This document shows, one piece after another, positions 51,919-64,000 of a DNA stretch of 64,000 nt; the stretch's first letter is position 1; every line of letters begins with the position of its first letter. The notes beneath the pieces were generated by a model. It made no database searches. It had not been told where the DNA came from and saw nothing but the letters and a program-made list of their open reading frames with translations. A program made the translations under genes and the position numbers. Source of the DNA: Armigeres subalbatus (taxonomy: Eukaryota; Arthropoda; Insecta; Diptera; Culicidae); the NCBI RefSeq assembly GCF_024139115.2, contig NC_085139.1, positions 3,295,470 through 3,359,469 of the forward strand, written 5' to 3'.

Positions 51919-53049
51919 CTGTAATAAAAAAAAAAAAAGCAATCAACATTGGTATGTTTATGTCTTTTTGAATAGAAAATTATATTTTCATTTAATATCT
52001 AATTTTTTATAGATAATTAATAAACAAATTGTTGTCAGCGCGAGATTCCACTGGACTGGCAACGCTTGTCCATACACTACCACATAATATAGATATAATA
52101 GTACCTAGATGTTTCGCTCTACAGCGACCTGTCAGAGAGATGATGCGGCATGAGGAGAAGATTGAATGTCTATTGAAGAAGAATGAATTATATGAAGCTT
52201 GATTGAACGCACTAATTGCTACAATTTGTTATCCTAAAAATCTATATATCTAATGTTAGTAAAATCTTAATCTAGTGTTAGTTAACAGTTGAACTTGAAA
52301 CATTTATCATTGTACGGTAAGAATTAATTATTATGAGTGAAGAATGCTGAATTTCTAATTAAATGTATCTCTCAAATTAGCTTAGCCTAAACAAGCAGCA
52401 ACCGAGTGATTACGGCCTAGTTGAACATAAAATTATACGAAAAGTTGGTATGTACCACTCATCTACGTTCGAATATCTAAAGTTAGATCTAACAAGTTGT
52501 AGTGTCTATGGTGAGGGCAAGATTTGAGTATTGATAATAACAAAACCAAAATGTAAAATTCTTTGAAAGAATTTATGGTTTAAAATGGAAAGCGCTCAAT
52601 TTTATTGAGCAAGTATGATATTCCTTATATTAATTCGAATCAGTGTAGCAAATGAAACATCGTCAGTATTTACATGGGCTAGAACAGGATAAATGATTCG
52701 AAACGCAAGTGATGCGCTTCGAAGCGAATGTTCAAGTGAGAGGGAGAAATAACGTTTTGTGCTTACTTATGCTTATAAAGTTGATGCGAGGGTTGATGTA
52801 TTTGTGTCTCTCAGTTGAATTTGAACAAGAAGAGCGAGATCATACATGTGTAAGTGTTAAAGATTCGGTTTGAGTCACGCGTGACGAGAATCCATCTTCA
52901 AGATGATCTTCAGTCTGTTGACGAATTTTGAAGCGGTCGGTTGTATTTATTCGGTTTGTGTGGTTCAAGCGAAAAAAAATAGTTGTGATACGACATGGCG
53001 TGGACGGTAGGTATATTTAAGTAATGAAAAAATATTAAGAGAATTAATA

Positions 53050-53665
53050 TTTTGCATTCGGCACGAGTGGGTTCCCGTTTGCCAAAAACAAAAAAAAAAA
53101 AAAAAATCAAAGATAATGTGCGGACGAGTGGGATCCAGCACGACGCAAGAACGAGTGGGTTCCTTGCGTGTAAAAATAATATGAAAAATAAAGAAAAAGA
53201 GTGCGGACGAGTAGGTTCCGGCACAGAATTTGAAATGCAGGACGAGTGGGATCCTGTAAAAAAAAGAGCATTCGGCACGAGTGGGTTCCCGTTTGCAAAA
53301 ACAAAACAAACAAAAAAAAGTCAAAGAAAATGTGCGGACGAGTGGGATCCAGCACGACGCAAGGACGAGTGGGTTCCTTGTGTGAAAAAAGTGCATGAAG
53401 AAAAGAGCATTTGGCACGAGTGGATTCTCGTTAAAAAAAAAAGGCAAATAGAGAAAATATGTGGTCCAGGGGCCTCATTGCACATCTGTTTTCGATAGCT
53501 CTTTAGTATGGCAGTTTGCATAGTTGCGAGTCAAGATGCGCAATGCCACTCCAGCACGACGCAGGACGATTAGGTTCCTTGTGTGTATCAGTGGTTGAAA
53601 TGGGCAAGGTGCGCGGACGAGCGGGTCCGATGCGAATTTGAAATGCAGAACGAGTGGGATCGATG
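53050..53665 (+). repeat. CGAGTGGG(A/T)TCC array inside the LARD-like element
   Basis: About twelve copies of CGAGTGGGATCC or CGAGTGGGTTCC, spaced 27-65 bp, within larger imperfect units that alternate GCATTCGGCACGAGTGGG and GTGCGGACGAGTGGG. It follows the left LTR and primer-binding site directly, where a packaging signal would be expected. Confidence 0.7.
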
Positions 53666-54009
53666 TGACACACCTGTAATAAAGCACATAAATAGGAGTG
53701 GAATTCTGTGATCTAGAGGGTTGTCATAATAACAAAGTAGTACAACTGCAAGTTGACCATTCTGGTTCAAAGAAAAGTGAAGTCTGAAGGGTGTGCACTT
53801 GTAGATGATCCGATTGCTATATGTGTGTTGTGTTCAACTTCGAACAAATTTAGAATGGAATGATGTTGATTTTAATTACAGGATGTGGAAGGTTGAGTGT
53901 GGGAGCCAAGAGAATGTACAATTATAGGAGTTCGAGCATTGTGTACAATACAAGTTTAGTTATGGCAAGGCGTGGATTACTGCAAGTAAGAGATTTAAGT
54001 TGGATTCTT

Positions 54010-54745
54010 TATTGATTTCGATTGTAAAAAAAACCCAGATTAATCCACCTAGCGGTGATGGCGCCTTTCTCGCGCAAAATGGTAATAAATGTAGCCTTTA
54101 CGCTTACACCTCGATGTTGTACAAGAAAGGCAAAACAGTTACACCGTCTAATGTTATGATAGAAAATTTATACTAGTAGACGACAGATGGCGCTGCCAAA
54201 AGTTTCTCGAATTTCCTATGTTCGAATTTTGACTTTCGGACAATTTCTTAGTACTATGAAACTGAACGAAGAGCATACTTACGCCTAAATGCGTGCAACA
54301 CGAGCATCTTTATAGTACGATGAAACTCTTAATGGGAGCAAGCCACGGATAAACTTCAAAAATATTCATAGATGCAAGGCATTTTTCATAACACATTATT
54401 GTTCTATGTGACTATGTCTCATCACTATTTTAATATTATCTTTTTTATGCGATTCGCAAATATTATGAAATTCAATAATGATCAACAGCGTTTTAGTCTC
54501 TGTCGGATGCAACTTGTTGCAAGAAAATCGGTAAAGAGTTACTATGTGAAAAAATGGCTAATGTTTTTATGGCATTTTGTGCACACACATACACACACGA
54601 ACAGACAGACATTTGTTCAGCTCGTCGAGCTGAATCGATTGGTATATAATACTATGGGTCTCCGGAACTCTTATCAAAAGTTCGTTTTCGGAGTGAAATG
54701 ATAGCCTTTCGGTACAACTTTGTTGTACGAGAAAGGCAAAAAGAA
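54010..54745. repeat. GCCTTTCTCG-ended repeat (copies 2a and 2b) in the LARD-like element
   Basis: 54020-54140 is a short version bounded by GCCTTTCTCG and AAGAAAGGC. 54360-54745 is homologous to 17500-17910 and ends ACGAGAAAGGC. Confidence 0.55.
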
Positions 54746-54759
54746 AAGATTCTAACCAT

Positions 54760-56650
54760 TTTGGTTTAATTCGGGTTGGATTTGAAGTAGATTAGAGTTA
54801 TGATTGGTTTTGTTGTGTGTTGTTTTTTTATTGGATGTGTATTGATTCTGAGTTAAAAGTTTAATTAGATTTGTGTTGGATGTGTATTGGATAGGCGTTG
54901 GATTTGCATTGTCGCATGCAAAACTGAAAGTAGCATTGTATAAGTATTTGCGATTGATAAGTCGGTGGGAAGTGTACTGTTTCACAGTGAATGGCCTAGA
55001 TTCCAAGAATAATTTGTAACTGAAGCTTTTATATGCGAATTGAATTTAGATTTTATTTAGATTGGATAACTCGATCATTGATTTTGTATTGTTCTTTTCA
55101 GTAGAGGATTGGATTTGATTACATTTGCATTGAATTGGGATTGAATTTCAGGTAAAGTTTAAAAAATAAAAGTTGATTTTGGATTGTATTTGAGTTGTAT
55201 TACATTGGGATAAGATTTGGATGATTCCATGGAAACCCGTCAGTTATATTTTGCCCAAAATTAAGCTTTGTTTATTTCAATGATGACGTGGATCTTACAT
55301 GACAAAAAGATTGGACTGAAATTGATTCATGATTAATTATGATTTGATCTGAATTGTAATTTTATTCGAATTGGATTGCTGAATTATTCTTATTATTATT
55401 GTGTTGGATTTGGATTAAATCAAAATTGAAATCGAAATAAATTCACATTTCAATTGATTCGTTTTAAGATAAGCCTTAGCATATTCCACACAAAATTGAC
55501 AATTGTATTCGTGGTAGCCCTAAATAGTGATTAAAAATAATGTTGTAAACGGGAATTTAAACAAACAGATAATGAACATTAGATAGAAAACAGATTGAAT
55601 TTAATTTGTATTCTATTCAAACTTCTAGGAGTTCAAATTTTAAAAAAGATTGTAGTTTGATTCAATACTGGTTGATTTAGATTATTCCAAGTGTATGGTT
55701 AACATTGAAAATAAAAGCAGACAGACGGTACAATATAGATTAAAATTTAACCTGAACTCGTAGTTTTAATAAATTTTGATTCAGTTTCGACTAAAACTAT
55801 TTATATATAGAATGAATTAACATTAGATTTGAAATCATTTAGAATTGAAATTTGATTCAATTTATATTGGATTAGCAATGTTGCTGGATTAGTTCTGCAA
55901 ATTTGTCAATTTTAAAGCAGCATGAGAATTTTTAATATCGGATGATAGAAAGAGCGTTAATTTTGTTTTAATATCAGAATTAGAAAATAACGACGACAAG
56001 ATTGAATTTCTAATGAATTGCTATTTCATTGGATTATATTTTTAATGGATTTTTAAAGAGATTTTCAGCCCACAGCTGGTTTATCTCTAGAATACAATTA
56101 CTTAATTTCAGATTATTAATTTGGAATTGTACTTGCATTTGATTTGTGTTTTGATTTAGATTACAATACATTTGAAATGAATCAATATCGAAATTTGTCT
56201 AAATTTGAATTATAGGCTTAGATTGGGTGTAGAATAAATTAGGATTAAGTTAGATTACCAAAAAAAAGGATTTCTGAATATAGATTAGTAAACGAAATTT
56301 GTTGTTTTCTTTGAAATTGTTTTGAAAGTGTTGTTTTTATGAAAATATAGAAACATGCATTGCTTGAAATTTGGAATCAATTAAATTGATTTGATTTGCA
56401 ATTTTGTATCAAAAGAATATTATTATTACTAATCAACAAAAATATTAGTTTTGTTATAATTTTAGATTGAATTGGATTTGTACTGTATCAGGGTTGAGTT
56501 GAGATGGATATAGATCATATTTTCGAGTTCGTAATTTATATACATTTATTTTGATTTGGATAGATATCAGATTGTATTTGAATTGGTTTTAAATGGAATT
56601 CAAACTGGTTTTGTACTTAGAGTGTAAAACACAAGGCCGTCATGATTAGA
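54760..56650. other. AT-rich interior of the LARD-like element
   Basis: About 1.9 kb of degenerate TTGGATTTG/GAATTGAATT-type sequence without coding signal; low-complexity filler between the repeats and the polypurine tract. Confidence 0.5.
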
Positions 56651-56658
56651 ATGAATGG

Positions 56659-56783
56659 TAGGGTAATTCGCCAAATGTTGAACGGCTAATTTCTTCGCCT
56701 ATTGTTGAACGCACGTGCATTTCTTATGGAAGTTCAACAATAGGCGACAAAATTAGCTGTTCAACATTTGGCGGTTTCCCCTA
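56659..56783. mobile_element. 125-bp hairpin MITE in the LARD-like element
   Basis: TAGGGTAATTCGCCAAATGT is mirrored at the other end (ACATTTGGCGGTTTCCCCTA). The central GCCTATTGTTGAAC and GTTCAACAATAGGC also pair, so nearly the whole unit folds. Confidence 0.65.
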
Positions 56784-57755
56784 ATTAAATTCATTTATGA
56801 TATAGGAGTTCGTATGGGTTTTGTTCAGAAACCAAAAAAAAGGAACTTAGGTTAAGTATTTTGATTTTGGGAAAGTGTTTTTTTTTTCTTTGAGTGCATT
56901 CACATGAAACATGATTGTAATATGTTTCTTAATACATTATTTATACTATTCACTAAGCCATATGAGTGGAGAAGAGGGCGAATGTAGTGTCTATGGTGAG
57001 GGCAAGATTTGAGTATTGATAATAACAAAACCAAAATGTAAAATTCTTTGAAAGAATTTATGGTTTAAAATGGAAAGCGCTCAATTTTATTGAGCAAGTA
57101 TGATATTCCTTATATTAATTCGAATCAGTGTAGCAAATGAAACATCGTCAGTATTTACATGGGCTAGAACAGGATAAATGATTCGAAACGCAAGTGATGC
57201 GCTCCGAAGCGAATGTTCAAGTGAGAGGGAGAAATAACGTTTTGTGCTTACTTATGCTTATAAAGTTGATGCGAGGGTTGATGTATTTGTGTCTCTCAGT
57301 TGAATTTGAACAAGAAGAGCGAGATCATACATGTGTAAGTGTTAAAGATTCGGTTTGAGTCACGCGTGACGAGAATCCATCTTCAAGATGATCTTCAGTC
57401 TGTTGACGAATTTTGAAGCGGTCGGTTGTATTTATTCGGTTTGTGTGGTTCAAGCGAAAAAAATAGTTGTGATACGACACAAGTGACCATGAAATAAAAT
57501 GTAAATTTCATCAAATGATCTTAGGTATCCCATGCAACATCTACCGTCAGAGCATCGATTGTTGCCTGACTCCAAGCGCGTAGTAAACGTGAGTAGAATA
57601 ATTTCTAGCAATAGTATTTGTAAAGTGATTTAAAACTCTCTCCTCCTTATATTAGGAATTTTATAATCCTTCTTGGAATAAATATACGGATTAAAAATAC
57701 GGAATCTGCTTTGTTGTATGGTGAGCCAACAAATTATAAAATTCGTTTATCAACT

Positions 57756-60700
57756 ATGTCAAGCCGTAATACAAATAAATCGGGTGGGACCAGTGGTTCC
57801 AAAAGTCACCGTTCGGAGAAGGAAAAGGGTGAAATTCCAGCCGGAATAGAAAGTGTGCCGGGTGAGAACAGTGGTTCCAAAGGCAACCGGTCCGAGAAGG
57901 AAAAAGGTGAAACTCCAGGAATAGAAAGTGTCCCAGTGGTTACAATTACAACGGAAGGAGTGGGGCTGTTTCTCCCAGGACGGTCTTGTAGGTCCTGTGT
58001 AGAACCTGACAACGATGATATGATGCAGTGCGACGCGTGTCATGAGAAGAACATTTCTCATGTGTGAGGGTGACTAGAGATGTTGAGAAAGTGAGCTGGT
58101 ATTGTCCTAAATGCGTATCCGCAACCAGGATCCAGCAAACAACTTCAACAGACGACCAACAGCTCCCACCAACGAGTGGTGTCCATATCAGTCAGGAAGA
58201 GCAGCGCAAACCTAAAGGAGGGAAGATGTCTTCTTTGAGAATTAGACAGCCTGCGAGCACGTTAAGAGTAACCACAAGAAGCGCTTCGCGAAAGGAAATT
58301 TCCACTGCCCCCTTGCCGACAGCTGCAGGTGAGACAGCAGATGCAGCGGAATTTGCTTCTATGGAGAATGCGCAGGACGAGAGGCAGCCGAAGAGATCGG
58401 CCGCCAGCACCTTTATATCGAGCTCATCTCAAAGGTCACTGAAATTGCAGCTTCAGCAACTTGATGAAGAAAACGCACTTCAACGGGAAAAACAGAAAAA
58501 GTACAGTATTCTCGAGCAAATGAGCAGTCGTTCCGGATCATCGTATGGCGCAGGTTCCAGTAGGGTCGAAAGCTGGGTGAAAAAGACGAGCACCTTTCTA
58601 GAAGAGGGGAAATTTCAGACGAAACACTCTAATTCAGGAAGGGCACCAGGGAAATCCTCGAAGAAATGAGTCTTCCGGGTTTAACTGTTTAACAGCCGAA
58701 TTCACCTCACTACAGCACAAGACCTGGTCCTAGATGGTCTCCAAGCCACGCTAGTCACCTTCTCAGCAATGACAACAGGTTGCCTACCCGACTACAGCAC
58801 GATTCCAGAATTCCCGTTAACCGTCCTTCATACTTGTCGATACCTCAGGGTACGGCAGTATATCCGTCTGCTGAACACAACATGCTGGCATCTCCAATCA
58901 CCGTATCACATCAGCATCTGCATCAGTATCAAGCACCAAGCAGCCAACAACTCGCTGCCCGACAATAGGGTGTCCCAAAAAAAATCGATGTTCGAAAAGT
59001 CATGGTGCTCAACCCTGAAATGAAAGATATACCTGTCTGGATAATTTTTGTAGAACAAACCGAATTTCTAAAAAATCGTTTAGAGGTCGCGCCAGATCGA
59101 TTTTTGAAAAATGAGCTTTTTAGGTGAAAAATCAAATATTGGGTCCTTTCACAATTTTTCTCAGGGTCACCCATTCGTTTTATATTTTTTTATTTTTCTG
59201 TGGATCTTTGCCCGTATTCTCCATGAATTAGTTTTTGGTATTTTCCGTTTTTACAGTCTGCAGAACATTTTAAATATCGAAAATAACACATTTTTTCGAC
59301 TACTTTTCGAAGTTACTTCATCCTCAAACAAAAAATAATTTTTACTCGTGCAGAAAAACTTACATACTACAAAGAGCTATTTATAAGGAGTATTTTCATA
59401 AATAAAGATCCAAGAAATGTTGTTCTGGGGCTGAGATATTGCAGTTTTAGTAAATAGTCAAAAAGTGTACAAATTCGGTACTTTTTCTCTACATGTTATA
59501 ATTTCATCAAAATTGCACCAATATTTTAATTAAATTTAAAAACAATTCAAAAGCAAATAAATGGGAATATTTTCTAGGTAACATAGCTTTTCTTTCCAAT
59601 GGAGTTGGTTACCTGAATCACAGGATTTGGTCGGAGTAAGTAAATGGAGCCAGTAATAAAATGATATCACACCCATCAGTTAATATGTAGCCATATACAG
59701 GTTTACCATGAACTCTTTATTAGTTTTTATTCAATCATAGGATGCTTTTCACGGTATTCAAAAAACAAGGCAGGCTCAGCACGTATGTAAACATTCAGTT
59801 TGAACGTAAACATGTGTCGTCACTACTATCTTCGCACAAGCTGAACTGAGACGATGCTTTACGGTCTCAGCATGCTTACTTTTGTACTCTAACATGTGGC
59901 GATAAAATATGCGTCACTCTTGACGTGTCACTTTTCTTACGAGCCTACCTTGTTGTCTGTATACCGTGATGCTTTTGATATGTCATATGACAGTCAAATA
60001 ATTTTTTTCGTCGTATCAGTTCGACAGCTTTTCCATGAGTTCACAAAAAAAACGGAATAAACGTAAAGTAAAAACGAAAAATGACACTTCAAGGGTGACG
60101 CATATTTTATCGCCACATTTTAGAGTACAAAAGTAAGTCTGCTGAGACCGTAAAGCATCGTCTCAGTTCAGCTTGTGCGAAGATAGTAGTGACGACACAT
60201 GTTTACGTTCAAACTGAATGTTTACATACGTGCTGAGCCTGCCTTGTTTTTTGAATGCCGTGAAAAGCATCCTATGATTGAATAAAAACTAATAAAGAGA
60301 TCATGGTAAACCTGATTACTTGTATATGGCTACATATTAACTGATGGGTGTGATATCATTTTATTACTGGCTCCATTTATTTACTCCGACCAAATACTGT
60401 GATTCAGGTAACCAACTCCCTTGGAAAGAAACGCTATGTTACCTAGAAAATATTCCCATTTATTTGCTTTTGAATTGTTTTTAATTCAAATTAAAATATT
60501 GGTGTAATCTTGATGAAATTATAACATGTAGAGAAAAAGTATCGAGTTTGAACACTTTTTGACTATTTACTAAAACTGCAATATCTCAGCCCCAGAACAA
60601 CATTTCTTGGATCTTTATTTATGAAAATACTCCTTATAAATAGCTCTTTGTAGTATATAAGTTTTTCTGCACGAGTAAAAATTATTTTTTGTAAGGATGA

Positions 60701-62850
60701 AGTAACTTGAAAAATAGTCAAAAAATGTGTTATTTTCGATATTTAAAATGTTCTGCAGACTGTAAAACGGAAAATACCAAAACTAATTCATGGAGATTAC
60801 GGGCAAAGATCCACAGAAAAATAAAAAAATATAAAACGAATGGGTGACCCTGAGAAAAAATTGTAAAAGGACCCAATATTTGATTTTTCACCTCATTTTT
60901 AAAAAATCGATCTGGCGCGACCTCTAAACGATTTTTTAGGAATTCGATTTGTTCTACAAAAATTATTCAGACAGGTTTATCTTTCATTTCAGGGTTGAAC
61001 ACCATGACTTTTCGAACATCGATTTTTTGGGACACCCTACCCGACAAGCAATCTCAAGGGATTTACCTTTGTTCTCCGGGCAACCAGAAGAGTGGCCGAT
61101 ATTCTTGGCGACCTTTACCAATACCACGGCGATGTGTGGATTTACTGACGATGAAAACATTATCAGGCTCCAGAAATGTATGAAGGGTAAGGCGTATGAA
61201 GCGGTGAAAAGTTTACTCATGCATCCGTCAAATGTACAACGTGTAATGGACACCCTGCGAATGCTTTTTGGGCAACCAGAGACGATTGTACATTCTTTAA
61301 TCACGAAAATCAACAATCTGCCGGCGATGAGAGAGGATAGGTTTGAGACAATCGTTGAATTCGCCGTCAACGTTCGGAACTTCTGTGCGACGGTCGATGC
61401 ATGCGGGTTGGAGGAATATCTATACAACATTTCTCTACTACATCAACTAGTCGCGAAGCTGCCGCCGTCTATCAAGCTAGACTGGGCCCGATACCGTCAA
61501 ACTCTTCCAGCGGTAAATTTAGCAGCGTTTGGAAATTGGGTCTACTCATTAGCTGAAGCTGCAAGCACGATCGCAACGCTTCCTGTTGGCTTTGATGCGA
61601 GGCCAATTCGCAACGATTCTCGTGGCGGCAAGAAAGGAAATGCCTTTTCAAATGCACACTCTGAGTCACCGGATGTTAAATCTACGTTGACATCATCGAA
61701 ATTTGGCACAGCGTCGAGCCGAATGGATGAGACTTGTCCTATATGCAAGGGCGGGTGTAAGACGGTGGAAAAATGTAAGCGTTTCCTTGAACTCTCCAGG
61801 GACTCTAGATGGGCTGTTGTTAGAGAAAGTGGACTTTGCCGCAGATGCCTCCGCAGTCACAAAGCTGTTTGTAAGGCAAAACCGTGCGGAAAAGATGGCT
61901 GTGAATTGAAGCACCATCAGTTACTTCACAATGAGAAAAAGGTTGCAGCAACAGAAACAAACGTTAGTCCATCGTCTTCAGTACAAAAGCCTTTCGTACC
62001 ACGACTTGGCACCCAGACACATGATTGCAACGTCCATCGTACGAGTTCCAGCTCCGTTCTTTTCCGTTACCTACCCGTAACACTATATGGGAAGAATCAG
62101 TTCGTTGAAACGTACGCGTTCTTTGATGACGGATCGGAGCTTACTCTTTTAGATGAAGAGTTAGCGGAAGAGCTACAACTTGAAGGAAACACGCTACCAT
62201 TATGCCTTCGATGGACCGGTGGCGCGGAGCGCAATGAAAAGAACTCGCGAATCGTTAATTTGGAAGTAGCTGGAATTCACAATCAGAATAAAAGATTCCC
62301 CCTCACGTCGGTTAGGACCGTCAAGGAGCTGCTGTTACCACGTCAAACGTTAGATGCTGTCGAATTGAAGCAATTGTATCCACATTTACGCGGGCTGCCA
62401 ATCCATTCGTACCGTGACGCACGGCCACGTATCTTAATCGGAATGAAGCACGCTAGTGTCGGAATAGTCCTGAAATGCAAAGAAGGGAAATTCGAAGATC
62501 CTATTGCAGTCAAGACTCGCATTGGCTGGACGGTCTGTGGAAAGATGAACCGTAGCGCAAAAGAGTCAGCTCAATGTATGGTTCATGTCAACACAGAAAA
62601 TCAGGATTCGGATGAACAGCTGCATCTTGCAATGAAGGCATACTTTGCATTAGACAGTCTTGGTGTCACAAAGCTAAATGGGAATCTTCTTCCCTCCTCC
62701 GATTACCAACGTGCCAAACGTCTTCTTGAATCGACAACCAGGCTCCTCGATAAGCGTTACGAAGTAGGATTACCGTGGAGACACGATAACACCCGGCCAC
62801 CAGATAATCGAGCGATGGCACTGCGTCGGCATCAGCAACTCCAAACGTGA
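57756..62850 (+). pseudogene. gag: BEL gag and start of pol, interrupted
   Basis: Starts at ATG 57756 (MSSRNTNKSGG). A PHD/RING-like finger (CRSCVEPDNDDMMQCDACH, then WYCPKC) spans a one-base frame change near 58060. Ser/Gln-rich linkers follow, with another frame change near 58670. The foldback insertion 58966-61039 lies next. After it the same frame resumes with LPLFSGQPEEWPIFLATF, the capsid-like block, cysteine clusters CPICKGGC and CRRCLRSHKAVC, and a protease with FFDDGSELTLLD. An in-frame TGA ends this part at 62848-62850. Confidence 0.8.
58966..61039. mobile_element. 2.07-kb giant foldback element in BEL gag
   Basis: Ends TAGGGTGTCCCAAAA and, inverted, the same. The 8-bp duplication CCCGACAA is at 58958-58965 and 61040-61047. 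The two halves (about 58966-59935 and 60076-61039) are near-perfect inverted copies, arms of about 970 nt around a loop of about 140 nt. Insert plus duplication is 2082 bp, a multiple of three, and the gag frame resumes after it. No transposase. An 8-bp duplication fits hAT-type mobilisation. Confidence 0.88.
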
Positions 62851-64000
62851 ATGGAACGCGCCATGGACTTGGCAGATTCCCTTAACGGTAAAATCGTCGA
62901 ATATGTTTCCAAAGGATACGCCAGAAAGCTCACACAGGAAGAACTTGATCAGTCATATCTGCGCATCTGGTATCTCCTCATATTCCCAGTTACGAACCCC
63001 AATAAGCCGGGGAAAATAAGACTGGTATGGGACGCAGCAGCTAAAGCATTCGGTGTTTCACTAAACTCTGCCTTACTGAAAGGTCCTGATTTACTCTGCT
63101 CACTGTTTGCCATACTTCTACAATTTCGCCAAGGTCGCATCGGGTTATCCGGAGACATACGTGAAATGTTCCATCAGATTTTGATGCAAACTGAGGACCA
63201 GCATTGTCAAAGGTTCTTTTGGGCAGACGAAGATGGTGAAGGTTTACGATGGTATGGTTTACGTACTGCAAGTTATGAGTTTTGGAGCCAGCTGTTCACC
63301 AAGCTGCGCTCAATACGTCAAAAATATGAATGCGGAGCGTTTCCGAGCATCTCATCCAATCGCTGTTCAGGCAATATCAAAACGCCACTACGTGGACGAC
63401 ATGTTGGTAAGCGTTGACGAAGAAAATGAAGCTGTACGCCTAGCAGAGGAGGTCAAATATGTACATTCTCAGGGCGGTTTTGAAATCCGCAATTGGATGT
63501 GCAATGTGCTCACGGCGCTGCACGAAGGCAACACGACGGAGAAGGATATGGACTTGTCTTCAGAAATAGCCATCGAGAAAGTCCTGGGAATGTGGTGGAA
63601 TACGGCGACAGATGAATTTTTATTCAAAGTAGGATGGACACACTACGATCCACTTCAACCGACAGGCCAATGACCACTCACTAAGCGTGAAATGCTCCGG
63701 GTCCTGCGGACAATTTTTGACCCTTTGGGACTTATCGCCCACTTTCTGATATTTCTCAAAGTTCTGCTTCAGGAAGTTTGGAGATCCAAAGTTGAGTGGA
63801 ATGAAAACATTGCAGGGAATTGTACAGAAAATGGCAGCTGTGGACTAAAAGTTTACCCCAAGTTGAAACCGTCCGTATTCCGCGCAGTTCGAATTCATCT
63901 TTGGCACTGAACACCTGCACTGAGATCCAACTTCATACGTTTGTCGATGCCAGTGAAAATGGGTTTGCTGCGGTAGCCTTTCTACGGTTCGACTACAATG
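62851..64000 (+). pseudogene. pol: BEL reverse transcriptase region, broken, continues past window
   Basis: The frame after the TGA gives NPNKPGKIRLVWDAAAKAFG and LSGDIREMFHQILM. A frame change near 63240-63290 leads to MSFGASCSPSCAQYVKN and the catalytic YVDDM (about 63391-63405). A further in-frame stop at 63671-63673 interrupts before FDPLGLIAHF. These are BEL/Pao RT and connection motifs. Confidence 0.8.

Larger units (their letters stand above)
52498..57479 (+). mobile_element. Non-coding LTR element (LARD-like), 5.0 kb
   Basis: LTRs at 52498-52995 (498 bp) and 56983-57479 (497 bp) differ by about one substitution and one A. Both begin TGTAGTGTC and end GATACGACA. A 5-bp duplication CAAGT flanks the element (52493-52497 and 57480-57484). 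TGGCGTGGACGG follows the left LTR as primer-binding site and GGAGAAGAGGGCGAA precedes the right LTR as polypurine tract. The interior of about 4 kb has no gag or pol; it must use proteins of another element. It is inserted into the BEL LTR. Confidence 0.85.
52033..57718 (+). repeat. 5' LTR of the BEL/Pao element, split by an insertion
   Basis: Two parts, 52033-52497 and about 57485-57718, total about 700 bp once the inserted element and one copy of CAAGT are removed. The second LTR lies outside the window, so the ends are inferred from TGTCAG and the primer-binding motif. Confidence 0.6.
52033..64000 (+). mobile_element. BEL/Pao LTR retrotransposon, 3' end outside window
   Basis: The 5' LTR begins TGTCAGCGCGAG at 52033 and ends near 57718, just before a TGGTGAGCC primer-binding motif at 57719. 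It is split by a second LTR element (52498-57479). An AATAAA lies in the LTR near 57677. Gag starts at 57756 and pol runs past the window edge. The domain set (PHD-type finger in gag, cysteine-rich block, DDGS protease, YVDDM RT) is that of mosquito BEL elements. It is degenerate by stops, frameshifts and two insertions. It begins 114 bp from the TTC30 exon boundary. Confidence 0.82.

Noticed and set aside
53050..53420. GCATTCGGCACGAG resembles a cDNA-library adapter
   Set aside because: The motif is part of a diverged repeat array inside a well-bounded LTR element, with variants such as GCGGACGAG, so contamination is unlikely.

Overview
The window looks like nuclear DNA of an Aedes mosquito. 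Four host genes with short introns (60-91 nt) sit among very large, transposon-packed introns. The repeats are mosquito-type: two Feilai-like tRNA-related SINEs, a full-length Juan-like non-LTR element, RTE-like elements, Ty3/gypsy and BEL/Pao LTR elements, and many foldback MITEs. All family names come from recognising motifs; no database search was run.

Host genes. (1) 1-555 (+): the last two exons of a TMEM192-like membrane protein. (2) 913-4159 (-): a complete three-exon FAM161 centrosome/cilium protein of 730 aa. (3) 4764-50236 (+): a seven-exon cystatin-cathepsin F precursor of about 1556 aa, with a signal peptide, seven cystatin-type domains, RxKR-type processing sites, an I29 prodomain and a papain-family protease with an intact Gln/Cys/His/Asn site. 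Its exons cover 4.7 kb of a 45.5 kb gene. (4) 50729-51918 (-): the terminal exon of TTC30/IFT70, an intraflagellar transport protein; its N-terminal exon(s) are not in the window. Genes 1/2 and 3/4 are tail-to-tail. Genes 2/3 are head-to-head across a 604-bp shared upstream region.

Mobile DNA in intron 1 of the cathepsin gene (4911-22256). A degenerate Jockey/CR1-like element carries a TA-flanked foldback MITE, a full Feilai SINE, and a 4.7-kb Juan-like element that itself carries a 167-bp MITE. Further on are a second Feilai, R1/I-like and RTE relics, and a 1.8-kb non-autonomous DNA element. Intron 3 is mostly a 23-bp minisatellite of about 70 copies.

Mobile DNA in intron 5 (28281-49547). 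A 7.1-kb Ty3/gypsy element has apparently identical 445-bp LTRs and two small membrane-protein ORFs ahead of gag. A GGCATAATG-array foldback carries a 2.9-kb CAGGGTG-ended element and a truncated RTE on the minus strand. A full-length RTE on the plus strand follows, making a large inverted pair.

Right end (52033-64000). A BEL/Pao element begins 114 bp from the TTC30 splice acceptor and runs off the window. Its 5' LTR is split by a 5.0-kb LTR element without coding capacity. Its gag is split by a 2.07-kb near-perfect palindrome flanked by an 8-bp target duplication. Many insertion boundaries are resolved by target-site duplications, so the nesting order can be read directly.
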